From NCBI GenBank assembly GCA_937889645.1, contig CALBZE010000051.1:62001-126000 (forward strand): DNA of 64,000 nt, in the 5' to 3' direction. Below the pieces are notes generated by a model. The model searched no databases and was not told the DNA's origin. It saw only the letters and a program-made list of their open reading frames with translations. The DNA comes from an uncultured bacterium (lineage in GTDB: Bacteria; Gemmatimonadota; Gemmatimonadetes; Longimicrobiales; RSA9). The first letter of the stretch is position 1. Each line of letters starts with the position of its first letter. Below are positions 39,366 to 48,068 of this stretch, piece by piece. A program made the translations under genes and the position numbers.

Positions 39366-39566
39366 TCAGGGTCGCGACGACTCGTCACGACCGTCCCCCG
39401 GTGCCGGCTCGTGTCCGTCGCAGCGCAGGACGGGGAGCCGCGGGTAGCGGGGGAAGCGCGGGTCGGTCCGCGACCGTTCGCACAGGCGGAACCGCGAGCC
39501 GCGCCGGTTGACGATCACGCGCGAGTGGCGGCAGTCGCCGCAGAGCCCCGGGGGCGCAGAATCCAT
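39366..39566 (-). CDS. Small Cys4 protein, possible zinc ribbon
   Basis: 66-aa basic protein with 'LCGDCRHSRVI', 'FRLCERSRTD' and 'VLRCDGHE', giving four to five cysteines spaced as in a zinc ribbon. I do not recognise a named family. ATG 39566 lies 14 bp after the pgeF stop, so the two are probably co-transcribed. The OsmC gene follows after 72 bp. Binding of a metal or nucleic acid is only a guess. Confidence 0.6.
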   Translation of the reverse strand: MDSAPPGLCGDCRHSRVIVNRRGSRFRLCERSRTDPRFPRYPRLPVLRCDGHEPAPGDGRDESSRP

Positions 39567-39580
39567 TCTCGGGCCCCCTG

Positions 39581-40354
39581 TCAGCCGCGGATCGCGAGGA
39601 AGCCGACCTGCCGCTCCGCACACCCCGCCCGGTGCGAGAAAAACGGCGACTCGCCGCACCGGGTACAGTATGCCGAGACGGTGACATGGGCGGGTGCGAC
39701 GCCCGCGGCCGCCGCGCGCGCCGCGGCTACCGCACGCAGGTCGACCGGCACGTTGCGGTCGGGTCGCTCGAGCCCGAGCGCCTCGTGCACCTCCGGGCCG
39801 ACCTCATAGCACTCGCCGCAGATCGCCGGGCCGAGATGGACGTGGAAGCCCGATGGGTTCGTGCCGGTCAGCCCGGCGAGGGCTTCGATCCCCGCCTCGA
39901 CGGCACCGGCGGCGATCCCGCGCCACCCCGCGTGCACGACGGCGATCGCCCGCGGTTCCGGCGAAACCAGGAAGACCGGCACGCAGTCCGCGACCGATAC
40001 GGTGAGGAGCGTCCCCGCGGCCGCGGTCGCGTGGCCGTCGGCGTCGTCTGCGACGAGGAGGCCGGCATGCCCCCCGCCGTGCACCAGGATGCGGGTGCCG
40101 TGGACCTGCCTCGCGTAGACGGCGCTGGCGCACGCCGTCGCTTCGCGCAGCGCGCGCCAGCGCTCCATCACCTTCCCGACCGGTTCGAGGCCGAAGAGCC
40201 GCAGATCGAACGGCTCGGCTCCGTCGCCGCGTCCCGTGGTCCCCTGCACGAGCCAGGGGAACCGCTGCGCCCATTCGGGGTGCCCGAACGCGGGCACGTC
40301 GACGGGGAGGCGCGACTCCCGCACCGTTCGCGGCGTTGCGACCCGGCCGTCCAT
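39581..40354 (-). CDS. pgeF: Peptidoglycan editing factor PgeF (laccase-domain, YfiH family)
   Basis: 257-aa multicopper-oxidase-like fold protein. The conserved metal/nucleophile residues lie in 'YARQVHGTRI', 'SVADCVPVFLV', 'VVHAGWRGIAAG' and 'GPAICGECYEVG'. In E. coli the family removes L-Ser wrongly placed in UDP-MurNAc; other members are purine nucleoside phosphorylases, so the exact role is uncertain. ATG 40354 has AGGA 5 nt upstream. Being two genes from murA supports a wall-precursor role. Confidence 0.9.
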   Translation of the reverse strand: MDGRVATPRTVRESRLPVDVPAFGHPEWAQRFPWLVQGTTGRGDGAEPFDLRLFGLEPVGKVMERWRALREATACASAVYARQVHGTRILVHGGGHAGLLVADDADGHATAAAGTLLTVSVADCVPVFLVSPEPRAIAVVHAGWRGIAAGAVEAGIEALAGLTGTNPSGFHVHLGPAICGECYEVGPEVHEALGLERPDRNVPVDLRAVAAARAAAAGVAPAHVTVSAYCTRCGESPFFSHRAGCAERQVGFLAIRG

Positions 40355-40376
40355 GCGATCCTGCGCCCGAATCCGT

Positions 40377-40706
40377 CTACTCCTCGTCGACCGGGATCGT
40401 GCGCGCCCCGCCCCGCCCTTCCAGCTCGGCGATGCGCTTCTCGAGCGCCGACACCCGGTCGCGCAGCGCGTCGAATTCCCGGCGCGGAACGAAGTCGAAC
40501 CGCTCGCGCGTCTCCTCGAACGCACGCTGCGCGCGGTCCATCGTGGTGCGCACCGCTTCCTTCGCCCGCTCGGGCGACAGGTCGCCGCGCTCCCGCAGTT
40601 CGTCGATCGTCTCCTCGATCGCCTCCTTGAAGGCGGAGAGGATCCCCGTCGTGGCGCGGATCCACTCGCGCGTCGCCTCGCGTGCGCTCTGCCAGTCGTC
40701 CTTCAT
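40377..40706 (-). CDS. Coiled-coil, phasin-like protein of unknown function
   Basis: 109-aa all-helical charged protein ('FKEAIEETIDELRERGDLSP', 'FDALRDRVSALEKRIAELEG') with a C-terminal coiled coil. The layout resembles phasin/PhaF-type or YqiC-like accessory factors, but I cannot place it in a family. It starts 15 bp after murA and ends 22 bp before pgeF, in one transcription unit. Confidence 0.7.
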   Translation of the reverse strand: MKDDWQSAREATREWIRATTGILSAFKEAIEETIDELRERGDLSPERAKEAVRTTMDRAQRAFEETRERFDFVPRREFDALRDRVSALEKRIAELEGRGGARTIPVDEE

Positions 40707-40721
40707 CTCGGCCTCTCTCGC

Positions 40722-42011
40722 TCAGGGTTCCCGGGAGTCGAAGCGCTCGATCCGTGCCCCCAGCGCCGCGAGGCGCTGGTCGATGCGCTCGTATCCGCGC
40801 TCGATCTGCCCGATGTTGTAGATGTGGCTCTGCCCTTCCGCTCCGAGGGCGGCGATCAGGAGCGCCATCCCTGCACGGATGTCCGGGCTTTCGACCACGC
40901 CAGCATGCAGGCGCGAAGGGCCGACGACGACGGCGCGGTGCGGGTCGCACAGCACGATCCGCGCGCCCATCCCGATGATCTTGTCGGCGAAGAACATCCG
41001 CGACTCGAACATCTTCTCGTGGATCAGGATCGTGCCCCGGCACTGCGTGGCGACCACGAGTGCGATCGACGTGAGGTCGGCCGGGAACGCAGGCCACGGG
41101 CCGTCGTCGATCTTCGGGATGTGCCCGCCGAGATCCATCCGGATCTCGCGGTCCTGGTCCGCGGGGACGAACAGGTCGTTGCCGCGGATCTCGCAGCGGA
41201 TTCCGAGCCGCTCGAAGGCGAGGAGCGTCGAGTCGAGGTGCTCGACGGCGGCGTCCTCGATCAGGATCTCGCCCCGGGTGACGGCCGCGAGGCCGATGAA
41301 CGAGCCGACTTCGATGTGGTCGCTCCCGATGCGGAACTCGCACCCGTGCAGGCGGTCGACCCCTTCGATCTCCAGGATGTGCGTCCCGATCCCCGAGATG
41401 CGGGCGCCCATCGCGTTCAACATGTGGCAGAGATCCTGTACGTGCGGCTCGGCCGCCGCGTTTCGCAGCCGGGTCGTCCCCTTGGCCAGCACGGCGGCCA
41501 TGATCGCGTTCTCGGTGGCGGTCACGCTCGGCTCGTCGAGGAAAACGTCGGTGCCGCGGAGCCCGTCGGTCTCGATGCGGTAGCCGCCCACGCTCTCAAC
41601 GCGCGCGCCCAGCTTGGAGAGGGCGAGGAAATGGGTGTCGACCCGACGGCGGCCGATGACGTCGCCACCCGGGAGCGGGAGCAGCATGCGCCCGGTCCGG
41701 GCGAGCATAGGCCCGGCCAGCAGGATCGACGCCCGTATCCGTGCCGCCAGGCTCGGCTCGAGCTCGGTCTCGCGGACCTCGGCCGCGTGGACTCGGACCC
41801 GGTTCGGGCCCAGCCACTCGCTGCGCGCCCCGAGCACGTCGAGCAGCTCGAGGAGCGTCCGCACGTCGCGGATGTCGGGGACGTTGTCCAGCACGACGGG
41901 CTCGTCGGTGAGCAGCGTCGCGGCGAGTACGGGGAGCGCGGCGTTCTTGTTGCCCGCGGGGCGGATCGTGCCCCGGAGCGGGTAACCACCCTCGACGACG
42001 AATTTTGGCAT
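40722..42011 (-). CDS. murA: UDP-N-acetylglucosamine 1-carboxyvinyltransferase (MurA-type) with Cys-to-Asp active site
   Basis: 429-aa enolpyruvyl transferase, first committed step of peptidoglycan synthesis. The catalytic Lys-Asn is in '[16 protein letters not shown]', and other family segments are '[14 protein letters not shown]', '[16 protein letters not shown]' and '[17 protein letters not shown]'. The loop that normally reads GGCxIG is '[10 protein letters not shown]': Asp117 (codon 41663-41661) replaces the Cys attacked by fosfomycin. The Asp form is catalytically competent in other bacteria and makes them fosfomycin-resistant. GGAGAG precedes the ATG. Because 'AGNKNA' replaces the usual SGAKNA, a MurA-like paralog is possible. 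Confidence 0.92.
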   Translation of the reverse strand: MPKFVVEGGYPLRGTIRPAGNKNAALPVLAATLLTDEPVVLDNVPDIRDVRTLLELLDVLGARSEWLGPNRVRVHAAEVRETELEPSLAARIRASILLAGPMLARTGRMLLPLPGGDVIGRRRVDTHFLALSKLGARVESVGGYRIETDGLRGTDVFLDEPSVTATENAIMAAVLAKGTTRLRNAAAEPHVQDLCHMLNAMGARISGIGTHILEIEGVDRLHGCEFRIGSDHIEVGSFIGLAAVTRGEILIEDAAVEHLDSTLLAFERLGIRCEIRGNDLFVPADQDREIRMDLGGHIPKIDDGPWPAFPADLTSIALVVATQCRGTILIHEKMFESRMFFADKIIGMGARIVLCDPHRAVVVGPSRLHAGVVESPDIRAGMALLIAALGAEGQSHIYNIGQIERGYERIDQRLAALGARIERFDSREP

Positions 42012-42103
42012 CTCTTCTCTCCGTGGGAAGCGCGCGTCGGCGCCTCAGTCGGGAACATACCTGGACCGGTACAAAGACGTCAATTCGGCGATCGGGTCAC
42101 GGC

Positions 42104-44311
42104 TCACGTCACGTGGATGCGCACGCGGAGCGGCGCGCCCTCTATCCCGAGCACGTTGACCATGGTCCTGTCGCCGATCCGGTTGAACTGGAGCGAGACG
42201 CGGCTGTCCCCGACCTCCATGCGCAACAGGTCCAGGAAGCGGAGGCGCGGCGGGAGGTACGGCTCGACGAGCTGGATCACGCCGCCCACGCCGTCGGGCT
42301 CGATCCCGAGGAGTCCCTGGAGGACGAGAAACAGAGCGCCGGCCGCCCACGCCTGGGGGGAGCAGGACACCGGGTACGCGACCGGCGCGTCGGTCTCGCC
42401 GCGCCACATCCCGCAGAACAGCTCGGGGAGGCGGTGGTAGCGGAAATGGAGCGCAGCCTCGAAGAGCGCTTCGAGGACGATGGCCGCTTCGCGCTTCAGG
42501 CCGTAGCGGGCGAGCCCGTGCGCGACGATCGCGTTGTCGTGGGGCCAGATCGTCCCGTTGTGATAGGACAGCGGATTGTAGATCGGCTGGTGGCGGGCGA
42601 GGGTGCGGATCCCCCAGCCGGAGAACATCTCGTCGCCGAGGAGGACATCGGCCATGCGTCGCGCCTGGCCGCGGGACGGTACGCCCGACCAGAGCAGGTG
42701 GCCCGGGTTCGATGTGACGGTGGCGACGGGCCGCTTGCGGCCATCCAGCGCGAGGGCGTAGTACCCCTGGTCCTCGAGCCAGAAGGCTTCGTTGATCCGG
42801 TCGCGCAGCACGGCCGCCTCGGCGGCGAGCCGGTCGGCGCGCTCGAAGTCGCCGAGCGCGCGGTAGATCGCCGCCATCTGGAGCTTGGCGTCGTAGACGT
42901 ACCCCTGGACCTCGACGAGCGCTATCGGCGGCTCGGGCTGGCTGCCATCCGGGAAGGAGACGCCGTCGCCGGAATCCTTCCACCCCTGGTTGACGAGGCC
43001 GTGCGGGGATCGGGGCGCGTACTCGACGAACCCGTCGCCATCGCGATCGCCGTAGGCGTCGATCCAGTAGAGGGCCCGCTCGGCCGCGGGGAGCAGCTCG
43101 CGCGCGAGGTCGAGGTCGCCGGTCCAGCGAACGGTTTCGCCGAGGAGGACGAGGAAGAGCGGCGTCGCATCGACGCTGCCGTAATACGGCACGTGCGGGA
43201 TCTCCATGCACGCCGCCATCTCGCCGCGGCGCAGCTCGTGGAGGATCCGGCCCGGTTCCTCCTCGGTCCAGTCGTCCTCGGTACGCCCCTGGAACTCGGC
43301 GAGGAACCGGAGCGTGTCGCGCGCGAGCGCGGGCCGGACCATGAGAGTCTGGAGGCAGGTGATGATCGAGTCCCGGCCGAACGGCGCGGTGAACCACGGG
43401 ATCCCGGCACAGATCACCGTACGCCCCTCCCAGTCGATCGTGAGCGCGCGCAGGTCTGTGATCGATTGACGGAGCGCCGTGTTGAAGAACTCGTCGTCGG
43501 CGCGCACCGCGGTCGACGAGCCGTGCCAGTAGTCGTAGGAGGTGCGGACCTTCCGGAACCGCTCGCCGAACGGGAGCGCCGGGACGCGGACGCGCCGCTC
43601 GTCGAAGAGCGGGACGATCCAAGCCTCGAGCTCGATGGCATCCTTGGGACGCAGGTGGAAAACCCAGCGCGCCCGATGCGACTCCAGGATCGTCGGCGGA
43701 AGCGAGAAGTCGAACACCGTGCGCCGCAGCCGCCCGTCGCGCCCCTGGTACGCCCACACGACCTCCCGGTCGCCGACCTGCGGCTGGAAGTACTGGCCTC
43801 GCCGTTCGCGCTTGGCGCCGCGCACCTCGAAGATGTCCGCGTAATCGGCGGCGAATCTCAGCTCGATCCAGAACTCGACCTCGCGGCCCATGTAGTTGGT
43901 CAGGATGAGCCGGTCGGTGAGGAAGCGGTCGAGGAGTTGCTCGCGACGGAGGTGCAGGAAATTCTTCGGCTCGGAGAACAGCCCCCCGAACTCCCGATCG
44001 GTCGCGGTCAGGTCGATCTGCGAGGCGAACACGCGCGCGGCCTGCGAGCTGAGCACGTCGGGCCGGCCGGCGGCGGTCGTGAGATCGTAATGGCTGAGAA
44101 ACCGCGTGTCCTCGAGGAACAGGCCGAGTTCGCAGGCGCCGGGCGGCGCGACGTTGCCCGCCGCGTCCGTCAGGAGGAACAGGCTCCCTTCCTTCAGCAC
44201 CAGCTCGGTACTGGCGAGCGTTTGCGCCTCACAGCCGATGTCGTCGTACCCCAGGAGGTCGCGGGCGGATACGGGGACGAGGTCGTGAAGTCTATCCGGT
44301 GCGGCGCTCAT
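42104..44311 (-). CDS. Glycogen-debranching-type amylo-alpha-1,6-glucosidase
   Basis: 735-aa protein. The N-terminal beta-rich domain (GDE_N_bis type: 'LFLLTDAAGNV', 'GLFLEDTRFLSHYDL') is followed by an (alpha/alpha)6 catalytic domain like GH133/MGH1 ('GIPWFTAPFGRDSIITCLQT', 'YYGSVDATPLFLVLLGE', 'YHNGTIWPHDNAIVAHG'). Probable acid residues are the Asp of GRDS and the Asp/Glu around 'WKDSGDG'. It should trim alpha-1,6-linked glucose from a glycogen-like polymer. It starts 29 bp after the glycosyltransferase gene, suggesting joint carbohydrate metabolism. Confidence 0.88.
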   Translation of the reverse strand: MSAAPDRLHDLVPVSARDLLGYDDIGCEAQTLASTELVLKEGSLFLLTDAAGNVAPPGACELGLFLEDTRFLSHYDLTTAAGRPDVLSSQAARVFASQIDLTATDREFGGLFSEPKNFLHLRREQLLDRFLTDRLILTNYMGREVEFWIELRFAADYADIFEVRGAKRERRGQYFQPQVGDREVVWAYQGRDGRLRRTVFDFSLPPTILESHRARWVFHLRPKDAIELEAWIVPLFDERRVRVPALPFGERFRKVRTSYDYWHGSSTAVRADDEFFNTALRQSITDLRALTIDWEGRTVICAGIPWFTAPFGRDSIITCLQTLMVRPALARDTLRFLAEFQGRTEDDWTEEEPGRILHELRRGEMAACMEIPHVPYYGSVDATPLFLVLLGETVRWTGDLDLARELLPAAERALYWIDAYGDRDGDGFVEYAPRSPHGLVNQGWKDSGDGVSFPDGSQPEPPIALVEVQGYVYDAKLQMAAIYRALGDFERADRLAAEAAVLRDRINEAFWLEDQGYYALALDGRKRPVATVTSNPGHLLWSGVPSRGQARRMADVLLGDEMFSGWGIRTLARHQPIYNPLSYHNGTIWPHDNAIVAHGLARYGLKREAAIVLEALFEAALHFRYHRLPELFCGMWRGETDAPVAYPVSCSPQAWAAGALFLVLQGLLGIEPDGVGGVIQLVEPYLPPRLRFLDLLRMEVGDSRVSLQFNRIGDRTMVNVLGIEGAPLRVRIHVT

Positions 44312-44340
44312 CGTCTCGCTGTCGTGCCGGCCCGGGTCGT

Positions 44341-45396
44341 TCACGAATGGACATGCGACGCGCCCGATCGCGACGCCGCGTCGATCGCGCGGCGGTAGTA
44401 CGCCTCGTACGCCTCGACCATACGGTCGCGCCCGAAACGGGCCGCGGCAAGGGCGCGGCACCGCTCGCGATCGAAGCCGTGGAGCCGATCCCGCACGATG
44501 TCGGCCATCTCCTCCGCATCGCGAGCGAGGAAGCCGGTCACGCCGGGCTCGATCAATTCTGCCGCCGATCCGCGCGGGTACGCAACGACCGGGCAGCCGG
44601 CGAGCATCGCCTCGATCAGGACCAGCCCGAACGGCTCTTCCCATTCGATCGGCGCGAGGAGCGCCCAGGCGTTTCGAAGCAGCTCGGCTTTCTGTCGCAG
44701 CCCGATGGGTCCGAGGTATCGCACGTGGGAGCGCTCCAGGCGCGGCCGGAGCTCCCGGTCCACGTAGCCGGGGTCGTCATCGTCGTCGTGGATGGCGCCG
44801 GCCACACGGATCTGCATCCCGACGCGCGCCGCGATGTCGATCGCCGTGTGGGGCCCCTTCACGCGCGAGAGCCGGCCTATGAAGCACAGGTAATCTCCGG
44901 CATGCGTGGGCCCGGTGTAGGCGGCCGGGTCGAGCCCGTGGTGGATCACCGTGACGTGTGGCAATTCCACCTCGAGCTCACGCTGCCGTTCGCTGATCGC
45001 CACGTACCAGATCCGGGGATATTGGCGATAGTAAGCCGACAACACCTCATCTCGCGCGTGGTGGAGCGTGTAGACCATCGGCGGGTCCGGGAGGAAACGG
45101 CTCATGGCGAGGGCGCCGGGCTGCTGGCAGTGGACGATGTCGTACCCCGCGCCGCGGATGTGCTCGAGCGCACGACTCAGGTGCGTCCACTCGGTGAGCG
45201 GGTCCGGCGGCCAGCGCGCGGCATCGAAGAACGAAACCAGCCGGGCGCGGGTATGCGAGTCCCCGGTCGCGAAGAGCGTCACGTCGTGCCCGCGCGCCAG
45301 CAAGCCCTCGGCGAGCTGGTACATGACCAGCTCGGTGCCGCCGTAATCCCTGGGCGGCACGGGGACGAACGGAGTGGATACGAGCGCGATCCGCAT
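44341..45396 (-). CDS. Family 4 glycosyltransferase
   Basis: 351-aa GT-B glycosyltransferase. The N-terminal Rossmann lobe opens 'MRIALVSTPFVPVPPRDYGG' (sugar-acceptor loop with GGTE), and the donor lobe has 'CFIGRLSRVKGPHTAID' and the EX7E-like 'EEPFGLVLIEAMLAGCPVVA'. The donor sugar and acceptor cannot be told from sequence. It is the first gene of a two-gene unit with the debranching enzyme. Divergent to it, 195 bp away, is the PTS EIIA gene; that gap contains the EIIA promoter and no tRNA. Confidence 0.9.
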   Translation of the reverse strand: MRIALVSTPFVPVPPRDYGGTELVMYQLAEGLLARGHDVTLFATGDSHTRARLVSFFDAARWPPDPLTEWTHLSRALEHIRGAGYDIVHCQQPGALAMSRFLPDPPMVYTLHHARDEVLSAYYRQYPRIWYVAISERQRELEVELPHVTVIHHGLDPAAYTGPTHAGDYLCFIGRLSRVKGPHTAIDIAARVGMQIRVAGAIHDDDDDPGYVDRELRPRLERSHVRYLGPIGLRQKAELLRNAWALLAPIEWEEPFGLVLIEAMLAGCPVVAYPRGSAAELIEPGVTGFLARDAEEMADIVRDRLHGFDRERCRALAAARFGRDRMVEAYEAYYRRAIDAASRSGASHVHS

Positions 45397-45513
45397 CGGA
45401 GGTCAATGGGTGGGGCGTGATCCGGCGATCGGCGTCCTCGCGATCGCTGCCGCGCGAGGTGTGGCGCAAGAGACGTTCCATGCAAGGGCGCTACCCGGCC
45501 AGCGGATCCAAGC

Positions 45514-45543
45514 TTGACACTCCGCGATCGGCGCGTCTAAGAT
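45514..45543 (+). promoter_or_regulatory. Strong sigma-70-type promoter for the EIIA operon
   Basis: TTGACA (45514-45519) and TAAGAT (45538-45543) are 18 nt apart; the predicted start lies about 40 bp before the ATG at 45592. It is the best consensus match on the plus strand of the window. Confidence 0.6.
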
Positions 45544-45591
45544 GGACGCCCCGGCGTCCCTAGGCCGGTTCCTCGAGAGATTCCAACGCAG

Positions 45592-46056
45592 ATGCGACTG
45601 CGAGATTATCTACGCCCCGACCTGGTCATCCTGGGCTTGAAGGGTCGTGGCGCAGCCGACGCGATCCACACCCTGGTCGAACGGATTGGGTCGAAGGGCG
45701 TGGTGCCGGACCCGGGGGCCCTGGAGTCGGCGCTCCTTGCCCGGGAGGCCGCACACACGACGGCGATGGGGAGCGGCGTGGCCGTGCCGCATGCCACGAT
45801 CGAGGGGTTGGAACGCCCGGTCGTGGCCGTGGCCGTGTCGGCGGACGGAGTGGCGTTCGGCCCCGTCGGCCTCGATCCGGTGCACGTGTTCTTCGTTCTT
45901 CTCTCGCCACCCGACCAGACCGGGCTGCACATCAAACTTCTCGCGCGAATTGCGCGTCTGGTGCGTCACCCGGGGCTCGTCGCCGGGCTTCGTGACGCGT
46001 CCAGCGAGAGCGCGGTGCTAGAGACGCTCACATCCGTCGATGCCGGCCACGTCTGA
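45592..46056 (+). CDS. PTS EIIA (fructose/nitrogen type) regulatory protein
   Basis: 154-aa PTS_EIIA type 2 domain. The phosphorylatable His67 is in 'GSGVAVPHATIEGL', preceded by 'LLAREAAHTTAMGSG'. No sugar-binding EIIB or EIIC domain is encoded nearby, so it is probably regulatory, as PtsN (EIIA-Ntr) is, rather than a transporter part. It is followed 9 bp later by a PII-like protein, which suggests a link of carbon and nitrogen signals. Confidence 0.88.
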   Translation: MRLRDYLRPDLVILGLKGRGAADAIHTLVERIGSKGVVPDPGALESALLAREAAHTTAMGSGVAVPHATIEGLERPVVAVAVSADGVAFGPVGLDPVHVFFVLLSPPDQTGLHIKLLARIARLVRHPGLVAGLRDASSESAVLETLTSVDAGHV

Positions 46057-46065
46057 GGGGCATAG

Positions 46066-46419
46066 ATGCAATTACTGGTTGCCGTCATCAACGAGAGCGA
46101 AAAGCTCGACGAGATCCTGTCGGGGTTCCTCGAGCTGGGGATCACCGGGGCGACCATCATCAACAGCGAGGGGATGGGTCGTGTGCTCTCGCACGACATC
46201 CCCATCTTCGCCGGGCTCCAGACGCTGATCGCCCGTTCCCGCCCGCAGAATCAGACGCTGTTCAGCGTGATCAAGGAGGAGGAGAAAGTGGAAGGCGCCC
46301 TTGCCCTGCTCCAGGAGATCTGCGGCAATTTCGACGATCCCGCGACCGGCATCGCGTTCACGATCCCGGTAACGCGCGTGGTGGGGCTGAAGCCGGAGCT
46401 CGGAACCGAGGAATCGTGA
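46066..46419 (+). CDS. PII-like signalling protein
   Basis: 117-aa protein with the GlnB/CutA-like ferredoxin fold. It opens 'MQLLVAVINESEKLDEILSG', then 'GITGATIINSEGMGRVL' where PII proteins carry the T-loop start, and ends 'GIAFTIPVTRVVGLKPELG', like the PII C-terminal strand. The canonical T-loop tyrosine region is not evident, so ligand and partner are unknown. It lies between the EIIA gene and the amidase, with the next GTG overlapping its stop. Confidence 0.75.
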   Translation: MQLLVAVINESEKLDEILSGFLELGITGATIINSEGMGRVLSHDIPIFAGLQTLIARSRPQNQTLFSVIKEEEKVEGALALLQEICGNFDDPATGIAFTIPVTRVVGLKPELGTEES

Positions 46420-47357
46420 CGGTCCGCCCGGGCGATCGATCTGCACTCGACCCGGACCTCCCGCCGCGCGTGACCCAACCGATCCCACCCGCGCCGATGA
46501 CCCGTCCAACGCTGCGCCTGGCCGTACACCAGTTCGCGCCGGAGCTGGGCCGGGTCGAGGAAAACGCCGACCGCATCGCGGCTGCGGCGGCGAGTGCGGG
46601 TGCGGACCTGATCCTGACGCCGGAGCTCTCCCTGACCGGTTACGACGTCGGCGACGACGCGGCCGATGTCGGTATCGCGCTCGATGCCGGCGCCCCTCTC
46701 CCGGCGCCGCTCCGCAATGCACCGGATGTCGTGGTCGGCCTCGTCGACCTGGGCGCGGACGGCGTGCCGTACAATGCGGCCGTGCACGTCCATCGTGGGT
46801 CCGCCCTGTTCCGCCACCGCAAGATTTATCTGCCGACCTACGGCATGTTCGACGAAGGGCGCTTCTTCGGCCGGGGCGACCGGGTCGAGGCCTACGACCT
46901 GGGCGGGGGCTGGCGAGCCGCGCTCCTCGTTTGCGAGGATTTCTGGCACCCTGCGCTTGCGTACCTCGCGGCGATCCAGGGCGTGAACCTGCTGCTGGTC
47001 CAGGCGGCGGGGCCGGGGCGCGGGGCGTGGACAGGGAGCGCCGAGGGAGGCCGGTTCCGATCCACGGAGGCGTGGACGCGGATTGCACGAACGGTCGCGC
47101 ACATCTACGGTATCTACGTCGCGCTCGCGAATCGGGTCGGCTCCGAAGGGGGCGTGGTCTTCGCGGGCGAATCGCTGATCGTGGGGCCGACGGGCGAGGT
47201 GTTGGCGCGGGCGCCGTCGGAGGGAGAAGCGGTGATCGAGGCGGAGCTGTCGCTCGCCGAAGTCGCACGTGCCCGCCGTCCGTTCGCGCATGCGCGGGAC
47301 GAGGACCCGCACCTCGTGCACCGCATGCTGACGCGCATTCTGGAGGAGCGTCATTGA
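46416..47357 (+). CDS. Nitrilase-superfamily amidase, like the glutaminase part of NAD synthetase
   Basis: 313-aa carbon-nitrogen hydrolase. The catalytic triad is visible: Glu in 'LILTPELSLTGYDVGD', Lys in 'RHRKIYLPTYGMFDEGRFF' and Cys in 'LLVCEDFWHP'. The sequence is closest to the N-terminal glutaminase domain of glutamine-dependent NAD synthetase. The GTG at 46416 overlaps the previous stop and has GAGGA 3 nt upstream; ATG 46497 is closer to the conserved region but has no ribosome site. The next gene encodes a degenerate synthetase-like partner, overlapping by 4 nt. Confidence 0.85.
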   Translation: MTVRPGDRSALDPDLPPRVTQPIPPAPMTRPTLRLAVHQFAPELGRVEENADRIAAAAASAGADLILTPELSLTGYDVGDDAADVGIALDAGAPLPAPLRNAPDVVVGLVDLGADGVPYNAAVHVHRGSALFRHRKIYLPTYGMFDEGRFFGRGDRVEAYDLGGGWRAALLVCEDFWHPALAYLAAIQGVNLLLVQAAGPGRGAWTGSAEGGRFRSTEAWTRIARTVAHIYGIYVALANRVGSEGGVVFAGESLIVGPTGEVLARAPSEGEAVIEAELSLAEVARARRPFAHARDEDPHLVHRMLTRILEERH

Positions 47358-48049
47358 ACGTCGGGGTCGAATCCCCCGCGAGGCTGGATCTCGACGCGGC
47401 CAGGGCACGCATCGGGAGCGTGGTCGCCGACGTCGTCCGGCAGGTGGTGAGGGATGCCGGAGCCACGGGCGTCGTGCTTCTGGACGACGGCTCGCCGGAG
47501 GCATCGCTGGCCCGCGAATGGTGCGAGCTGGGCCTCGGCGAGGAGGCGGTGTGGCCGGTCCCGCGGCCGGACGCCGCCGATGCCCGCGGCTGGGCGGTTG
47601 AGATCGGCGGCGACGTCGGAGGTGCCGATACTCTCGCGGAGGAAGCCCACCGTTTCCGTTGCAGGCTCGTCGCGGCCGTGTGCGGCGCGCTGGTCGCGCA
47701 CCCGGCGAACAAGACGGCGCTGCTGCTCGCGTCCCGGCTCCCGCCGGAGCCGCTCCTGCCACTCGGCGACCTGTACGCGAGTCAGGTCGCCGCGCTGACC
47801 GGGGCGTGGACGGGGCCGCCGGAGCTCGTTCGTCTGGTGGAGCGAGCGGGCGGTGTCGCCGCTCTGGATGCCGCGCTCGATGCCTGGCTGGACGAGCGCC
47901 GGCCGTTCGATGCCGTGGTCGCCGCGCTCGGGCCCGATGTCGCCGCCGAGCTGCGGCGGGCGTTCGATGCGGGTCGCTTCTGGCGGCGTCGTGTGGGTCT
48001 CGTCCCGAAGCTGGGCTGGCGGACGCTCGGGATCGATCTCTTCGGTTGA
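47354..48049 (+). CDS. Degenerate NAD-synthetase-like protein
   Basis: 231-aa protein starting at TTG 47354 with GGAGGAG 5 nt upstream, overlapping the amidase by 4 nt. It aligns by eye to the C-terminal synthetase domain of NadE: 'LVAHPANKTALLLA' corresponds to the NKTE region and 'LLPLGDLYASQVAAL' to the 'P.GDLYKTQV' segment. The PP-loop that reads SGGxDS in active enzymes is 'LLDDGSPEASLA', and the following ATP residues are also changed. It probably cannot make NAD itself and may be a regulatory or scaffold partner. Its C-terminal part is rich in Ala/Asp/Leu and poorly conserved. Confidence 0.7.
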   Translation: MNVGVESPARLDLDAARARIGSVVADVVRQVVRDAGATGVVLLDDGSPEASLAREWCELGLGEEAVWPVPRPDAADARGWAVEIGGDVGGADTLAEEAHRFRCRLVAAVCGALVAHPANKTALLLASRLPPEPLLPLGDLYASQVAALTGAWTGPPELVRLVERAGGVAALDAALDAWLDERRPFDAVVAALGPDVAAELRRAFDAGRFWRRRVGLVPKLGWRTLGIDLFG

Positions 48050-48068
48050 GGCGTGGAGGGAGGGAGTC

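Noticed and set aside
45397..45591. Possible tRNA or small RNA gene in the 195-bp divergent gap
   Set aside because: No cloverleaf with T-loop consensus could be found by eye; the gap is explained by the EIIA promoter and leader.
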